Shown here piece after piece: positions 38,839-47,442 of a stretch of DNA of 64,000 nt. The notes below the pieces were generated by a model that saw only the letters and a program-made list of their open reading frames with translations, ran no database searches and was not told where the DNA came from. Position numbers and translations under genes: made by a program. The stretch is from Candidatus Phyllobacterium onerii (GTDB taxonomy: Bacteria > Pseudomonadota > Alphaproteobacteria > Rhizobiales > Rhizobiaceae). Every line of letters starts with the position of its first letter. The stretch's first letter is position 1. Location of the stretch: positions 285,807 to 349,806 of the forward strand of contig NZ_JAQMHX010000007.1 in the NCBI RefSeq assembly GCF_028331445.1. Reading direction: 5' to 3'.

Positions 38839-39771
38839 TCAGGCAATTTCGCCAAGGTGACGTCGAACCCATTTCGTTTCTTCCGAGGCTGTGCGTCCGA
38901 AATGCCGTTTGAAGTCTCGGCTGAATTGAGCCGGGCTCGCGTAGCCGACTGAACCTGCGACCTCTGCGATCGTCCTGCTCTGGCGCGCGATCATCAACCT
39001 TGCTTCGTGGAGCCGCATCGCTTTCACGTACTGCATTGGACTGTTGCCGGTGAGGCCTTTGAAATGAACATGGTAGGAAGGAACGCTCATGCCCACGTCT
39101 CTTGCCAGATCGGCGATCGAAATTTCGGAGCTATAGTTTTCCCGCAACCAGATGAGGCTTTGGACGACCTTTCCAGATGTGCCTTTCTGCTGGAGGGCGG
39201 CGATCATCGCGCCGCCTTGCGGGCCAACCAGGACCCGGTAATGCAGTTCGCGTAAAATGCCGGAACCAAGGACGGCGACTTCAACGGGGCTGCGAAGTGC
39301 CATCAGAAGTCGCATGAGAACATCCTCGATATTGGCATCCATCCTGCTCGACACGAGACCGCGTGGTTTGATCGTCGGAAACTCGGCGAGCATCTCCACT
39401 TGCATGGCGATCTCGGCTGCCATCTGCATGTCGAAATCGACATAGAGCGCAAGCAGTGGTCGCTCCGGACTGGCCGCTGACTCCATCCGGAAAGGAACGG
39501 GTACCGAAACCGCCAGATAGTGTTCCTCATCGTAGAGGTAGGTTTCGCCTTCAAGGATGCCCTGCTTGCTTCCCTGCAATACGAACACCGCGCCTGGCCT
39601 GTAGAGGACCGGAGTGTCGTGGAGCACAGCTTCCGTGCGGAGTATCCGGACGCTATCGAGCGCGGTCGGATTGTATCCGTGACGAGGGGCGAGGACATCG
39701 GCGAGCTCGACCAACTCACGTCGCCGTGATCGCTGGGATACAGCATGGATAGGATTTGGCAATAAATTCAT
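38839..39771 (-). CDS. AraC-family regulator
   Basis: Regulator of 310 residues with an N-terminal AraC_N (cupin-like) domain and a C-terminal double helix-turn-helix (ISIADLARDVGMSVPSYHVHFK, then IAEVAGSVGYASPAQFSRDFKRHFG). It is divergent from the short-chain dehydrogenase gene 75 bp away, a frequent pairing, and most likely activates it. Effector unknown. Confidence 0.93.
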   Translation of the reverse strand: MNLLPNPIHAVSQRSRRRELVELADVLAPRHGYNPTALDSVRILRTEAVLHDTPVLYRPGAVFVLQGSKQGILEGETYLYDEEHYLAVSVPVPFRMESAASPERPLLALYVDFDMQMAAEIAMQVEMLAEFPTIKPRGLVSSRMDANIEDVLMRLLMALRSPVEVAVLGSGILRELHYRVLVGPQGGAMIAALQQKGTSGKVVQSLIWLRENYSSEISIADLARDVGMSVPSYHVHFKGLTGNSPMQYVKAMRLHEARLMIARQSRTIAEVAGSVGYASPAQFSRDFKRHFGRTASEETKWVRRHLGEIA

Positions 39772-39845
39772 AGAATCCGCAATCGAAACACCCTTCTTCT
39801 CATATTATCTGTCAAACCTATCATTGATCAAGGAGTTTGCAGATC

Positions 39846-40673
39846 ATGTCACAAAAGACCTTCTTCATCACCGGAGCGAATTCTGGCTTCGGCTTCGCCA
39901 TTGCGTCCGCCGCCGTCCAAATGGGCCACAAAGTGATTGGCACTGTCCGTTCAGAGACGTCACGCACGGCGCTCGCCGAGGCCCTTCCTGCAGTCAGACC
40001 AGTTCTCTGCGACGTAACAGAATTCGATAGGATGCCGGATATCGTCAGACAGGCGGAAGACGAGCATGGACCGGTTGACGTGCTGATCAACAATGCCGGT
40101 TACGGCCACGAAGGGGTACTTGAAGAGTCGCCAATTGAAGAGATGCGCCGACAGTTCGACGTGAACGTCTTCGGCGCGGTTGCGGTTGCCAAGGCATTTC
40201 TTCCGAGATTTCGTGCGCGGCGCAGTGGTTTCATCGTCAACGTCACTTCGATGGGCGGCATGATCACCATGCCCGGCATTGCATACTATTGCGGTAGCAA
40301 GTTCGCGCTTCAGGGCATATCGGAAGTGATGCGCTCGGAAATGGCCCCGTTCGGTGTCCGCGTGACTGCCCTCTGCCCCGGCTCCTTCCGGACGGATTGG
40401 GCCGGACGATCGATGGTCCGCACGGAGAGATCAATCGCCGACTACGATGCCCTTTTCGATCCGATACGCGAGGCACGGCAGGCGAAAACCGGCAAGCAAC
40501 TCGGTGACCCAGACAAACTGGCGGCCGCCGTTCTAGGCCTGGTCGAGTCCGATAATCCTCCACCGCAGCTTTTGCTCGGCAGCGATGCCCTCAAGCATGT
40601 GTCGGATAGAATCGAGCGCCTCCAGCAAGAAATCGAGGCGTGGAAGTCGGTCACCGTCTCGACCGATGGGTGA
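39846..40673 (+). CDS. Short-chain dehydrogenase/reductase
   Basis: NAD(P)-dependent oxidoreductase of 275 residues. The nucleotide-binding TGANSGFG is near the N-terminus, NNAGYG at about 85, and the catalytic YCGSK (YxxxK) at about 150. This is the classical SDR layout, close to the group that processes ketones or steroids. The start at 39846 (MSQKTFFITG) is three codons inside the longest frame. Adjacent AraC and TetR regulators suggest induction by a small molecule. Confidence 0.93.
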   Translation: MSQKTFFITGANSGFGFAIASAAVQMGHKVIGTVRSETSRTALAEALPAVRPVLCDVTEFDRMPDIVRQAEDEHGPVDVLINNAGYGHEGVLEESPIEEMRRQFDVNVFGAVAVAKAFLPRFRARRSGFIVNVTSMGGMITMPGIAYYCGSKFALQGISEVMRSEMAPFGVRVTALCPGSFRTDWAGRSMVRTERSIADYDALFDPIREARQAKTGKQLGDPDKLAAAVLGLVESDNPPPQLLLGSDALKHVSDRIERLQQEIEAWKSVTVSTDG

Positions 40674-40698
40674 CGGCGCCGGAGTTCTGCCATTCCGC

Positions 40699-40724
40699 TT
40701 GACAGCCTCCCTACCAGAAGGTAG
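40699..40724 (+). promoter_or_regulatory. Promoter with TetR-type inverted repeat
   Basis: TTGACA (40699-40704) is followed by the inverted repeat CTACCAGAAGGTAG (40711-40724) just before the tetR start codon. A related CTACCAACCAGTAG lies at 41374-41387. Confidence 0.55.
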
Positions 40725-40732
40725 ACAGTGGT

Positions 40733-41323
40733 ATGAGCAATCTTTTGACGACATCCGACGAAATCCTGACTTCCGCGCGAACACTGATTATGAGCGGGGG
40801 ATATAACGGCTTCAGTTATGCCGATATTGCTGGAGTCGTCGGCATTCGCAAGGCCAGCATCCATCACCATTTCCCGAGCAAGGTCGATTTGGTCCGCACG
40901 CTTGTAGAGCGGTATCGTGAAGATGCCGAGGTGGGTATAGCGGCTCTTGAGCATAACGTGCAGGACCCGCTCGAGCTCCTCAAAGCCTATGCAGCCCACT
41001 GGGCCAATTGCATTGAGGACGCAAGCAGGCCTTTTTGCGTGTGCGCTCTGCTGGCAAGTGAGCTGCCCGCGTTGCCGCCGGAAGTCGCGGGGGAGGTGAA
41101 GGCTTTCTTCCGTTTTCTCTCGGCATGGCTGACTTCAGTCATGGAACGAGGCTCCAGGGAGGGAGCTTTGAATCTGTCAAGCCAACCTCGCGTTGAGGCT
41201 GAGGCGTTCATGGCGTCTGTCCACGGAGCCATGCTTTCAGCGCGGGCCTACGGAACGCCGGAAGTGTTCCCCGCCATTCTGGCGCCCACCTTGCAGCGAC
41301 TGTCTCCGACGGTCGCTCAATAA
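40733..41323 (+). CDS. TetR-family regulator
   Basis: Repressor of 196 residues. The N-terminal helix-turn-helix is about 25-47 (FSYADIAGVVGIRKASIHHHFPSK); the C-terminal ligand domain is of the TetR_C_16/YxaF-like kind, with CVCALLASELPALPPEV. An inverted repeat lies in its promoter and a related one before the next gene, so it probably represses both. It follows the SDR gene by 59 bp in the same direction. Confidence 0.93.
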   Translation: MSNLLTTSDEILTSARTLIMSGGYNGFSYADIAGVVGIRKASIHHHFPSKVDLVRTLVERYREDAEVGIAALEHNVQDPLELLKAYAAHWANCIEDASRPFCVCALLASELPALPPEVAGEVKAFFRFLSAWLTSVMERGSREGALNLSSQPRVEAEAFMASVHGAMLSARAYGTPEVFPAILAPTLQRLSPTVAQ

Positions 41324-41373
41324 AAGCTTCGGGCGGAACCAAACCCCCGGAGTGACTGCTCTAACTAGTGAAA

Positions 41374-41387
41374 CTACCAACCAGTAG
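41374..41387 (+). promoter_or_regulatory. Second TetR-type inverted repeat
   Basis: CTACCAACCAGTAG, arms CTAC/GTAG, sits 10 bp upstream of the ATG at 41398 and resembles the repeat before tetR at 40711-40724. Confidence 0.5.
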
Positions 41388-41397
41388 GAAGGTCAAA

Positions 41398-42027
41398 ATG
41401 ATGAAGAATATTCTCCCCGCTCTCGCACTGGGGCTATCTGGTATCGCATCGATGGCTATTCTAGCGTCGCCTGTGCATGCCGAAGATAAAAAGGCCCAGC
41501 AAGTCCATATCAGGGGCAGCATCGTCAGCTACAGCGCGTCCACGCTCAAGGTGAAGACGCGCGAAGGAGAGACCGTCGATGTCGCCCTTGCCGACGACTG
41601 GAAAGTTTCCAGCGTGGCAAACGCAAAGGTCACTGACATCAAGCCCGGCGACTTTGTCGGGATCGCATCTCTGCCGAAACAAGGCGGTGGTGACGGCGCG
41701 CTTGAAGTGCTCATCTTCCCGCCGGCACTGAAAGGTGCAGGTGAGGGCAGCTATGGTTGGGACCTTAAACCCGACAGCAGCATGACCAATGCTACCGTGG
41801 CAAATGCAGTCAAGGACGTTGATAGCCGGACGGTCACCGTTTCCTATCACGGCAAGGAAAAGAAGATCTCCATACCGGACGGCACGCCTGTCGTGACCTT
41901 TGCTCCGGCGACCAAGGATGATCTCGTTCCCGGCGCTATCGTCTTCGTACCTGCCGAGACGGCTGCAACCGGCACCATCGCCCACCAGGTCCTTGTCGGG
42001 AAGAATGGTGTGGTTCCGCCCATGTGA
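41398..42027 (+). CDS. Periplasmic protein of unknown function
   Basis: A 209-residue exported protein. Signal peptide at about 1-28 (MMKNILPALALGLSGIASMA, cleaved near VHAEDK). The mature part has two copies of an OB-like beta pattern (VHIRGSIVSYSASTLKVKTREG and VDSRTVTVSYHGKEKKISIP), reminiscent of DUF5666-type proteins. AGGAAGG precedes the start. It is likely controlled by the TetR gene upstream and followed by a membrane-protein gene. Confidence 0.8.
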   Translation: MMKNILPALALGLSGIASMAILASPVHAEDKKAQQVHIRGSIVSYSASTLKVKTREGETVDVALADDWKVSSVANAKVTDIKPGDFVGIASLPKQGGGDGALEVLIFPPALKGAGEGSYGWDLKPDSSMTNATVANAVKDVDSRTVTVSYHGKEKKISIPDGTPVVTFAPATKDDLVPGAIVFVPAETAATGTIAHQVLVGKNGVVPPM

Positions 42028-42140
42028 GTCACGCGTCGCCGGTTGCTCTGGTGCCCCACCGGTTCGACCGGCGATTGCTACGCGCATACGAGCGCGCCGG
42101 GCAGCCGTTTCATGCCCACAACAATTGGAAAGATATCTCC

Positions 42141-42716
42141 ATGACACACTACCAAACGACCGTCGCATCTCGCGAGAAGGAGCAGTGGCTGACGCGATAC
42201 TATTTCACGCGAGCAGGGTTTTCTGCCGTCTGGGTCGCAGCTGCTTTGACTATCGGCCAGCAATCGGCTTCCATCGCCGCCGCCCTGCTGATCATCTACC
42301 CTGCCTGGGACGCCGCGGCCAATTTCGTCGATGCATCGCGCAATGGCGGACTGGGTAACAGCCGAACACAGGCAATCAATGTCGCAGTCAGTTCCGTCAT
42401 GACGGTCGCCGTTGTTGTCGCGCTCACAATGAGCATGAATTGGGTTCTGGGCGCTTTTGGCCTCTGGGCCATCTTCTCGGGTCTCTTGCAGCTTGGCACG
42501 GCCCTTCGCCGCTGGAGGACGAGTGGCGGCCAGTGGGCGATGATCCTCAGCGGCGGCCAATCCGCCGTGGCGGGCGTATTCTTCATTGCTCAGGCGCGGA
42601 TGCCAGAACCGCCTTCCATCGCCAATATTGCGGGGTATGCCAGCCTCGGCGCCTTCTATTTCCTCGTATCGGCAGTATGGCGAAGCGTCAGCCACATGCG
42701 GCGGAAGACCGCCTGA
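42141..42716 (+). CDS. DUF308/HdeD-like membrane protein
   Basis: A 191-residue integral membrane protein with about six hydrophobic segments in paired hairpins, resembling the DUF308 (HdeD) group linked to acid tolerance. The start at 42141 (MTHYQTTVASREKEQ) is chosen because the upstream extension from 42024 is Arg/His-rich and overlaps the preceding gene. It lies 114 bp after the periplasmic-protein gene. Function unproven. Confidence 0.78.
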   Translation: MTHYQTTVASREKEQWLTRYYFTRAGFSAVWVAAALTIGQQSASIAAALLIIYPAWDAAANFVDASRNGGLGNSRTQAINVAVSSVMTVAVVVALTMSMNWVLGAFGLWAIFSGLLQLGTALRRWRTSGGQWAMILSGGQSAVAGVFFIAQARMPEPPSIANIAGYASLGAFYFLVSAVWRSVSHMRRKTA

Positions 42717-42725
42717 CCTGGCGGG

Positions 42726-42757
42726 GAGAGAGCGTTCTCCAGCTTGTTCGCTCTCTC
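42726..42757. terminator. Bidirectional terminator candidate
   Basis: A perfect 9-bp inverted repeat GAGAGAGCG (42726-42734) and CGCTCTCTC (42749-42757) lies between the convergent ends of the DUF308-like and MFS genes. There is no T run. Confidence 0.5.
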
Positions 42758-42776
42758 TGGTGCTCAGGAGCAAAGA

Positions 42777-43985
42777 TCAGCTGCGAGGCTGTAGCAGCGC
42801 CAGGACGACTGTCGATGCAGCAAGGATGGCGGTAAGGGTCAAGGGGCCCGTGGCGCCATAGGTGTCCACGACATAACCGCCGACAACCGCGCCGATCGTG
42901 ATGGCGACCTGGAAAGAGGCGACCATCAAGCTGCCCGCCGCCTCAAGCGCGTCAGGCGCCGCGCGGGACAGATTGGTCGGCAGCACCACCGGCGCCATCC
43001 CGAAGGCGAAGCCCCAGAGCGTAGCGAAGCCAAAGGCAACGCCGATATGCGCGCCCCAAAGCACCAAAGCGAGCGCAGCAAACGCCATTAATGCGGCGGT
43101 AACCACGAGGGCCATGCGGATATTGGCGTCGGCCATGCGTCCGCCGGCTATATTGCCGACCACAGCGGCGATGCCAAACCCGAGGAGCGCCAAGGCAATC
43201 GGCCCGGTTGCAAGGAGCGTCACGTGTTCGAGGAAGGGGCGCACATAGACCGAGCCGGCAAAATGCCCCGTCATCAGCAAAAAGATAGCAAGCATGCCGA
43301 GCTGGATACCACGCCGCCGTGTCAGCCGGAGGACATCGGCAAGACTGTTGCTTGTGGTTGCGGGCAAGGTCGGAAGGCTGAGAAACTGCAGCAGCATGGC
43401 AAGCGCGGCCAGTCCGGCTGTCATGGCCATGGCGCTGCGCCAGCCCAGCCAGTCGCTGATCAACGCGCCCATCGACGGTGCGGCAATGGTGGCGAGCGAG
43501 ACGCCGAGGGTGACGATAGCCATGCCACGACCCGTCGCATTGGCGCCAACCAGCCGCGCTACGACGGCAACTGAAAGCGCCCAGAAAGCGCTGAGGGCTA
43601 TGCCCAACCCGGCCCGACCTAACAGCAACAGCCAGAAATCGGTCGCTAGCGCCGCAAGAATGTTGGAGCCGATCGCCAGGGCACTGAGACCAACCAGCAC
43701 CGTCTTGCGGTTCAAGCGGCCGATAAGAACATTGCTCAACAAGGCCGTCACAGCGCCGACGGACGCGGTGGCGGTGACGACCTGTCCGGCCGTTCCCTCG
43801 CTGATGCCGAGATCGCGCGCCATGGGCGTCAACAGACCTGCCGGCAGGAACTCTGCTGATACCAGCGCAAAGCTGGCGGACGCCATTGACAGGACCGCGA
43901 ACCAGGTGGCCGTGCTCCATTCGGCTGGCGCAGCGGCATCGAGCGCTATGACCTCGCCATCAAGTTGTAATGTTGTGTCCGTCAT
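42777..43985 (-). CDS. MFS transporter (drug/sugar efflux type)
   Basis: Major facilitator superfamily transporter of 402 residues with 12 predicted membrane helices. It resembles the DHA1-type exporters (AraJ/YdhP-like), with LTPMARDLGISEGTAGQVVTA after helix 1 and VLIGRLNRKTVLVG as the helix 2-3 loop motif. It probably exports a sugar or drug-like compound. An AraC gene lies 60 bp upstream on the same strand and is the likely regulator. Confidence 0.93.
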   Translation of the reverse strand: MTDTTLQLDGEVIALDAAAPAEWSTATWFAVLSMASASFALVSAEFLPAGLLTPMARDLGISEGTAGQVVTATASVGAVTALLSNVLIGRLNRKTVLVGLSALAIGSNILAALATDFWLLLLGRAGLGIALSAFWALSVAVVARLVGANATGRGMAIVTLGVSLATIAAPSMGALISDWLGWRSAMAMTAGLAALAMLLQFLSLPTLPATTSNSLADVLRLTRRRGIQLGMLAIFLLMTGHFAGSVYVRPFLEHVTLLATGPIALALLGFGIAAVVGNIAGGRMADANIRMALVVTAALMAFAALALVLWGAHIGVAFGFATLWGFAFGMAPVVLPTNLSRAAPDALEAAGSLMVASFQVAITIGAVVGGYVVDTYGATGPLTLTAILAASTVVLALLQPRS

Positions 43986-44045
43986 TGAAGTATCTCCAAG
44001 GGTTTGGAGATATTGATAGACGAGTCTTTCCGGATGATATGTGTC

Positions 44046-45035
44046 CTAAAATCCGAAATCCATGTCCATTCGTCCGGAAATTGTGCGGCGCACAACGCCA
44101 GGCGAGACATTGGTGATCCGTTTGAACGCGCGAGCGAAGGATGCCTCGGATTCATAGCCCAAGCGGGTGGCGACCTCGGCAACCGACATGCCGCTTTGCC
44201 CCAGCAAATCGCGGGCAAGCTGCATGCGCAGACGGGCGAGATAGCGTGCGGCGCCCTCCCCTAAAACAGCGCTGAAGCGCTCGGCGAAAATCGAGCGCGA
44301 TTGGCCTGCGAGGCCTGCGAGGCTTTCGAGTGTCCAGTTGTGGCCGGGGTCCCGGTGCATGGCTGCGAGGGCGCGGCCGATATGGGGATCGCGGATGGCG
44401 GCGAGCCAGCCGGTGGTCGAGGCTCCGGTGCAATTGACCCAGCACCGGATGAGCCGCGCTGTGAGCAGGTCCGCCATACGGGACAAGATGGTGGCGCTAC
44501 CCATCTGCGGTTGTGTGGCCTCCGTCGTCATGGCCGCCAGCAAGGGACCGACGATCGGGTCATTGCCGGCCACGTCGCAGCCTTTGATGATTGGCGGCAT
44601 CAAAGTGATCAAGGGGTTGAGCGCACAGGCGCCCAAGGACATGGAGCCACAGAAAAGGGTGCTGGTCGCGCCCGTTCCCTCCTGTACCACTTCGCAAACG
44701 TTGCTCCCCAACTTGGTCACCTGGCAACCCTTGAGCGAATCACCCGCAACATCCGGCGCGCTGGCCAGGCGATGGGCGATGCCTTGCGGCAGCAGCACCA
44801 GATCGCCGTCGTGCAACTCCTGCCAGCCTTGCGCTTCTGTATTTATCCAGCATGGACCCTGGCTGACAAAGTGAAAACGAAGCAGCGGTTGTTGCGGAAA
44901 GGCGATGCTCCATGGGTGTCGGAGCTCGCAGCGGCCATAGTTGACGCCACTCAAGCGAAAGTCCTGCAGGACTTCGCTCAGCGCATCCATCGGCATATGT
45001 GGCGGCGTAGACGGTCGGGACGAATGGTCAAGCAT
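44046..45035 (-). CDS. AraC-family regulator with cupin domain
   Basis: Regulator of 329 residues. An N-terminal cupin_6-type sensor domain (LLRFHFVSQGPCWINTEAQGWQELHDGDLVLLP) is followed by a C-terminal AraC double helix-turn-helix (SGMSVAEVATRLGYESEASFARAFKR). It is transcribed towards the MFS gene 60 bp downstream and probably regulates it, a common arrangement. Confidence 0.93.
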   Translation of the reverse strand: MLDHSSRPSTPPHMPMDALSEVLQDFRLSGVNYGRCELRHPWSIAFPQQPLLRFHFVSQGPCWINTEAQGWQELHDGDLVLLPQGIAHRLASAPDVAGDSLKGCQVTKLGSNVCEVVQEGTGATSTLFCGSMSLGACALNPLITLMPPIIKGCDVAGNDPIVGPLLAAMTTEATQPQMGSATILSRMADLLTARLIRCWVNCTGASTTGWLAAIRDPHIGRALAAMHRDPGHNWTLESLAGLAGQSRSIFAERFSAVLGEGAARYLARLRMQLARDLLGQSGMSVAEVATRLGYESEASFARAFKRITNVSPGVVRRTISGRMDMDFGF

Positions 45036-45110
45036 TCTGTCAATATATATGCCGAGCGTCCGACAGGCAAGTAGAGGAGGTTTGTTTCTCGCAGCTTCCG
45101 CGCATTCGGC

Positions 45111-45605
45111 TCAGGCTGCCGTTTCAGAGCCAGCCTCCCTGAAGCGTGTCTCGAATTCCCGCCGCAAGCTTCGCCTTGCTTCTGCGGCTCGCAAGCGTTG
45201 CTGCGCGATCTCTGTCGCTGGAATATATGGCGGTACTGCAGTTGGCTTGCCATCCGCATCCACGGCCACCATTGTGAAATAGCAGGAGTTCGTGTGTCGA
45301 CGCGAGCCGGTGCGGATATCTTCGGCCTCAACCCGAATGCCGACTTCCATGGAGGTACGACCGGCGTTGTTGATCGAGGCACGAAAGGTCACCAATTCAC
45401 CGACCATGATGGGCTGCCGGAACACGACCTGATCAACCGACAACGTGACAGCGTATTGCTTCGAGAAGCGCGATGCACAGGAGAAGGCGACGCGGTCCAG
45501 GAGATTGAGCAGGGCGCCGCCATGGACTTTGCCACTGAAGTTGGCCATGTCGGGTGTCATAAGCACGACCATTTCTATACGACTTGTATCGGTGCCATCA
45601 TCCAT
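45111..45605 (-). CDS. Acyl-CoA thioesterase (hot-dog fold)
   Basis: Hydrolyses acyl-CoA to free acid and CoA. It has 164 residues, with the family start VVLMTPDMANFSGKVHGGALLNLLDRVAF, and the conserved HGG and Asp region of YciA-type thioesterases. The ATG at 45605 is preferred over one 8 codons upstream. The C-terminus is Arg-rich. Role in the window is not clear; stands alone. Confidence 0.92.
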   Translation of the reverse strand: MDDGTDTSRIEMVVLMTPDMANFSGKVHGGALLNLLDRVAFSCASRFSKQYAVTLSVDQVVFRQPIMVGELVTFRASINNAGRTSMEVGIRVEAEDIRTGSRRHTNSCYFTMVAVDADGKPTAVPPYIPATEIAQQRLRAAEARRSLRREFETRFREAGSETAA

Positions 45606-45649
45606 TGTGCGCCTCCGTTGTTTCAGCAATCAATTGGTATCAGCTATCC

Positions 45650-45765
45650 GCTCTCGGCGTAGACCTTCTTTACAACAATCCCGGTTATGAAAACGTGCGC
45701 GGTGGCCTGTCCACGATTGAAGAGAAAAGTCTCGGCACCATAGCCAAAGCAGGCTCAACCAGACC
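45650..45765 (+). pseudogene. Fragment of a UxaA/GarD-family dehydratase
   Basis: The plus-strand frame reads YNNPGYENVRGGLSTIEEKSLGTIAKAGST, which matches the UxaA segment [28 protein letters not shown] of the intact gene at 26750-28276. Only about 38 codons survive, with no start and no continuation. It is close in kind to, but clearly diverged from, the intact uxaA, so it derives from another family member such as galactarate or altronate dehydratase. Confidence 0.65.
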
Positions 45766-46170
45766 GCAGAGGGCAGCTTTGATTCCGCATCGGGCGACAC
45801 CCGGATGAACCTGGTAGAGTTACCCGACACTCAGGTTGGCAACGATCCCGACACCGGGGCGCCGGCCATCAGCATCGACTGGCAGGATGACGACAGCCTC
45901 GATATCGCGTTGAACCGGATCTGGAACACGATCAAGAACATCGAAATTTCCGATTTTACCGGCTCGGCGCTCAGGATTTCGAACTTCGTCGATGCCTGGG
46001 TGCATCTCGATGGCGACGCCGACCGTAACATCGCTAACGATGGGGTGAAGCGGGCCAACATAGCGACGGGCGGCGCCGACGACCATGTCCGGATCGGCAT
46101 CGACAGCAACACGGCCGACGCAAGGCAACAGCTGAACGGCGCCGTTGGTACACTTGACGATATGAGTTGA
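45766..46170 (+). pseudogene. Orphan C-terminal fragment of unknown protein
   Basis: An open frame without a good start, its first ATG at 45805, reads NIEISDFTGSALRISNFVD and later KRANIATGGADDHVRIGIDSN, repetitive beta-type patterns seen in large secreted calcium-binding or adhesin-like proteins. It continues upstream of the ATG in frame to 45721, where it meets the dehydratase fragment in another frame. It looks like the end of a larger gene cut off by recombination. No function assigned. Confidence 0.5.
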
Positions 46171-46189
46171 TATCTGTAAATCCAGATAT
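46170..46189 (+). promoter_or_regulatory. Palindromic operator abutting arsR
   Basis: ATATCTG (46170-46176) and CAGATAT (46183-46189) form a perfect 7-bp inverted repeat with a 6-base spacer that touches the arsR ATG. Such a site would let ArsR repress its own operon. No ribosome-binding site fits between it and the start, so translation may be leaderless. Confidence 0.6.
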
Positions 46190-46546
46190 ATGGAAAAAGA
46201 TAAAACCATTGCGGCCTTTTCGGCTATCGCACAGCCAACACGTATGGATGCCTATAAGCTCATCGTCATGCACGAGCCAAATGGTATCGCGGCGGGAGAG
46301 GTGTCGCGCATCCTCGATGTTCCGCAAAATACCATGTCAACCCATCTCACGATCCTGTCTCGGGCGGGGTTGATCTCGTCTGAGCGGCAAAGCCGTTCCA
46401 TCATCTATCATGCCAACTTCGAAAACCTGCGGGAAGCCATCAACTATCTTTTGAGGGATTGCTGCGCGGGCCATCCCGACATTTGTGCACCATTGCTTGC
46501 CGACATCGTCCCATGCTGCCCGCCCAAGGAGAACCTCAATGCATGA
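46190..46546 (+). CDS. arsR: ArsR-family arsenic-type repressor
   Basis: Metalloregulator of 118 residues. The winged helix-turn-helix is about 35-60 (AGEVSRILDVPQNTMSTHLTIL). Vicinal cysteines occur in RDCCAGHPDIC and PCCPP near the C-terminus, fitting arsenite sensing outside the DNA-binding helix. It heads a decayed ars operon (arsC fragment, acr3 fragment, aquaporin) and overlaps the arsC fragment start. Arsenic role is inferred from these neighbours. Confidence 0.9.
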   Translation: MEKDKTIAAFSAIAQPTRMDAYKLIVMHEPNGIAAGEVSRILDVPQNTMSTHLTILSRAGLISSERQSRSIIYHANFENLREAINYLLRDCCAGHPDICAPLLADIVPCCPPKENLNA

Positions 46547-46636
46547 TCGCGTCTACAATGTTCTCTTTCTCTGCACCGGAACTCGGCGCGCTCGATCCTG
46601 GCAGAATCGATATTGAACACGGAAGGTTCCATTTAA
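46539..46636 (+). pseudogene. arsC fragment (low-molecular-weight phosphatase type)
   Basis: Starts MHDRVYNVLFLCTG, the phosphate-loop start of LMW-phosphatase-type arsenate reductases. A one-base deletion near 46581 breaks the frame; restoring it gives NSARSILAESILN as in functional ArsC, then a TAA at 46634. Only the first about 32 codons remain. It overlaps the arsR stop. Confidence 0.75.
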
Positions 46637-46645
46637 GGAAGAGCC

Positions 46646-46753
46646 ATGTCCATCTTCGAACACTATCTCGCGGTTAGGGTGGCCTTGCGCAGCGTCGTCA
46701 GTGTCGCGCTCGGGTCCGACGAAATTGGCCGCAATCTGTCGAAGGTGGGTTAG
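46646..46753 (+). pseudogene. acr3 N-terminal fragment
   Basis: A 35-codon ORF with AAGGAAGAG upstream reads MSIFEHYLAVRVALRSVVSV ALG, close to the start of ACR3 arsenite exporters, then loses similarity and stops. Only the first membrane helix region remains. Confidence 0.6.
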
Positions 46754-46757
46754 TGGC

Positions 46758-47441
46758 GTGGTACCAGACCTAGCCCGCCGCCTCGCGGCAGAAGCACTCG
46801 GCACGGCAATACTTGTTGCCGCGGTCGTCGGTTCGGGAATCATGGCCGACCGACTGACCAACGATGTGGCGCTTTCGCTGCTCGGCAACACCATCCCCAC
46901 TGGCGCTATCCTTGTCGTCCTAATCACTATTCTGGGGCCTGTCTCGGGCGCGCACTTCAATCCAGCGGTCACGATGGTCTTCGCGCTGCGAAGGGATATC
47001 GAGCCTATTGCCGCGCTCTTCTATATCGCCATGCAGATACTGGGGGGTATTGTCGGATCGTTCATGGCGCATGCCATGTTTGAGCTTCCAATTATCGAGG
47101 TTTCAAGGACCGTTCGCACCGGTAGCGGGCAATGGATCGCAGAAGTTGTCGCCGCCTTTGGCCTGATATTCACCATCCTTGCTGGCCTTCGATTTCGGCC
47201 GGATGCAATCGGTTGGCTGGTTGGACTGTACATCACGGCCGCCTACTGGTTCACCGCCTCAACTTCGTTCGCCAATCCAGCCGTCGCTATTGCACGGTCC
47301 CTCTCGGACACCTTCGCCGGTATCCGTCCGCTTGATCTACCCGGCTTTATCATTGCGGAGCTAGTCGGTGCATTGCTTGCAATGGCACTAGCCAATTGGA
47401 TGTTGGCGACCGAGCCACTTAGCCAATCAAAAGGACAATGA
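46758..47441 (+). CDS. aqpS: Aquaglyceroporin (AqpS-like arsenite channel)
   Basis: Membrane channel of the MIP family, about 228 residues, six helices. Both NPA boxes are present: HFNPAVT and FANPAVA. In rhizobial ars operons AqpS passes arsenite out of the cell after arsenate reduction. GTG at 46758 is chosen because GAAGGTGGG precedes it; the longer frame from 46701 runs through the acr3 fragment. In this operon it is the only transport component still intact. Confidence 0.88.
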   Translation: MVPDLARRLAAEALGTAILVAAVVGSGIMADRLTNDVALSLLGNTIPTGAILVVLITILGPVSGAHFNPAVTMVFALRRDIEPIAALFYIAMQILGGIVGSFMAHAMFELPIIEVSRTVRTGSGQWIAEVVAAFGLIFTILAGLRFRPDAIGWLVGLYITAAYWFTASTSFANPAVAIARSLSDTFAGIRPLDLPGFIIAELVGALLAMALANWMLATEPLSQSKGQ

Positions 47442-47442
47442 T

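Noticed and set aside
46701..46757. Upstream extension of the aquaporin to GTG at 46701
   Set aside because: It overlaps the acr3 fragment in another frame and adds a polar leader; GTG at 46758 follows a ribosome-binding-like sequence.
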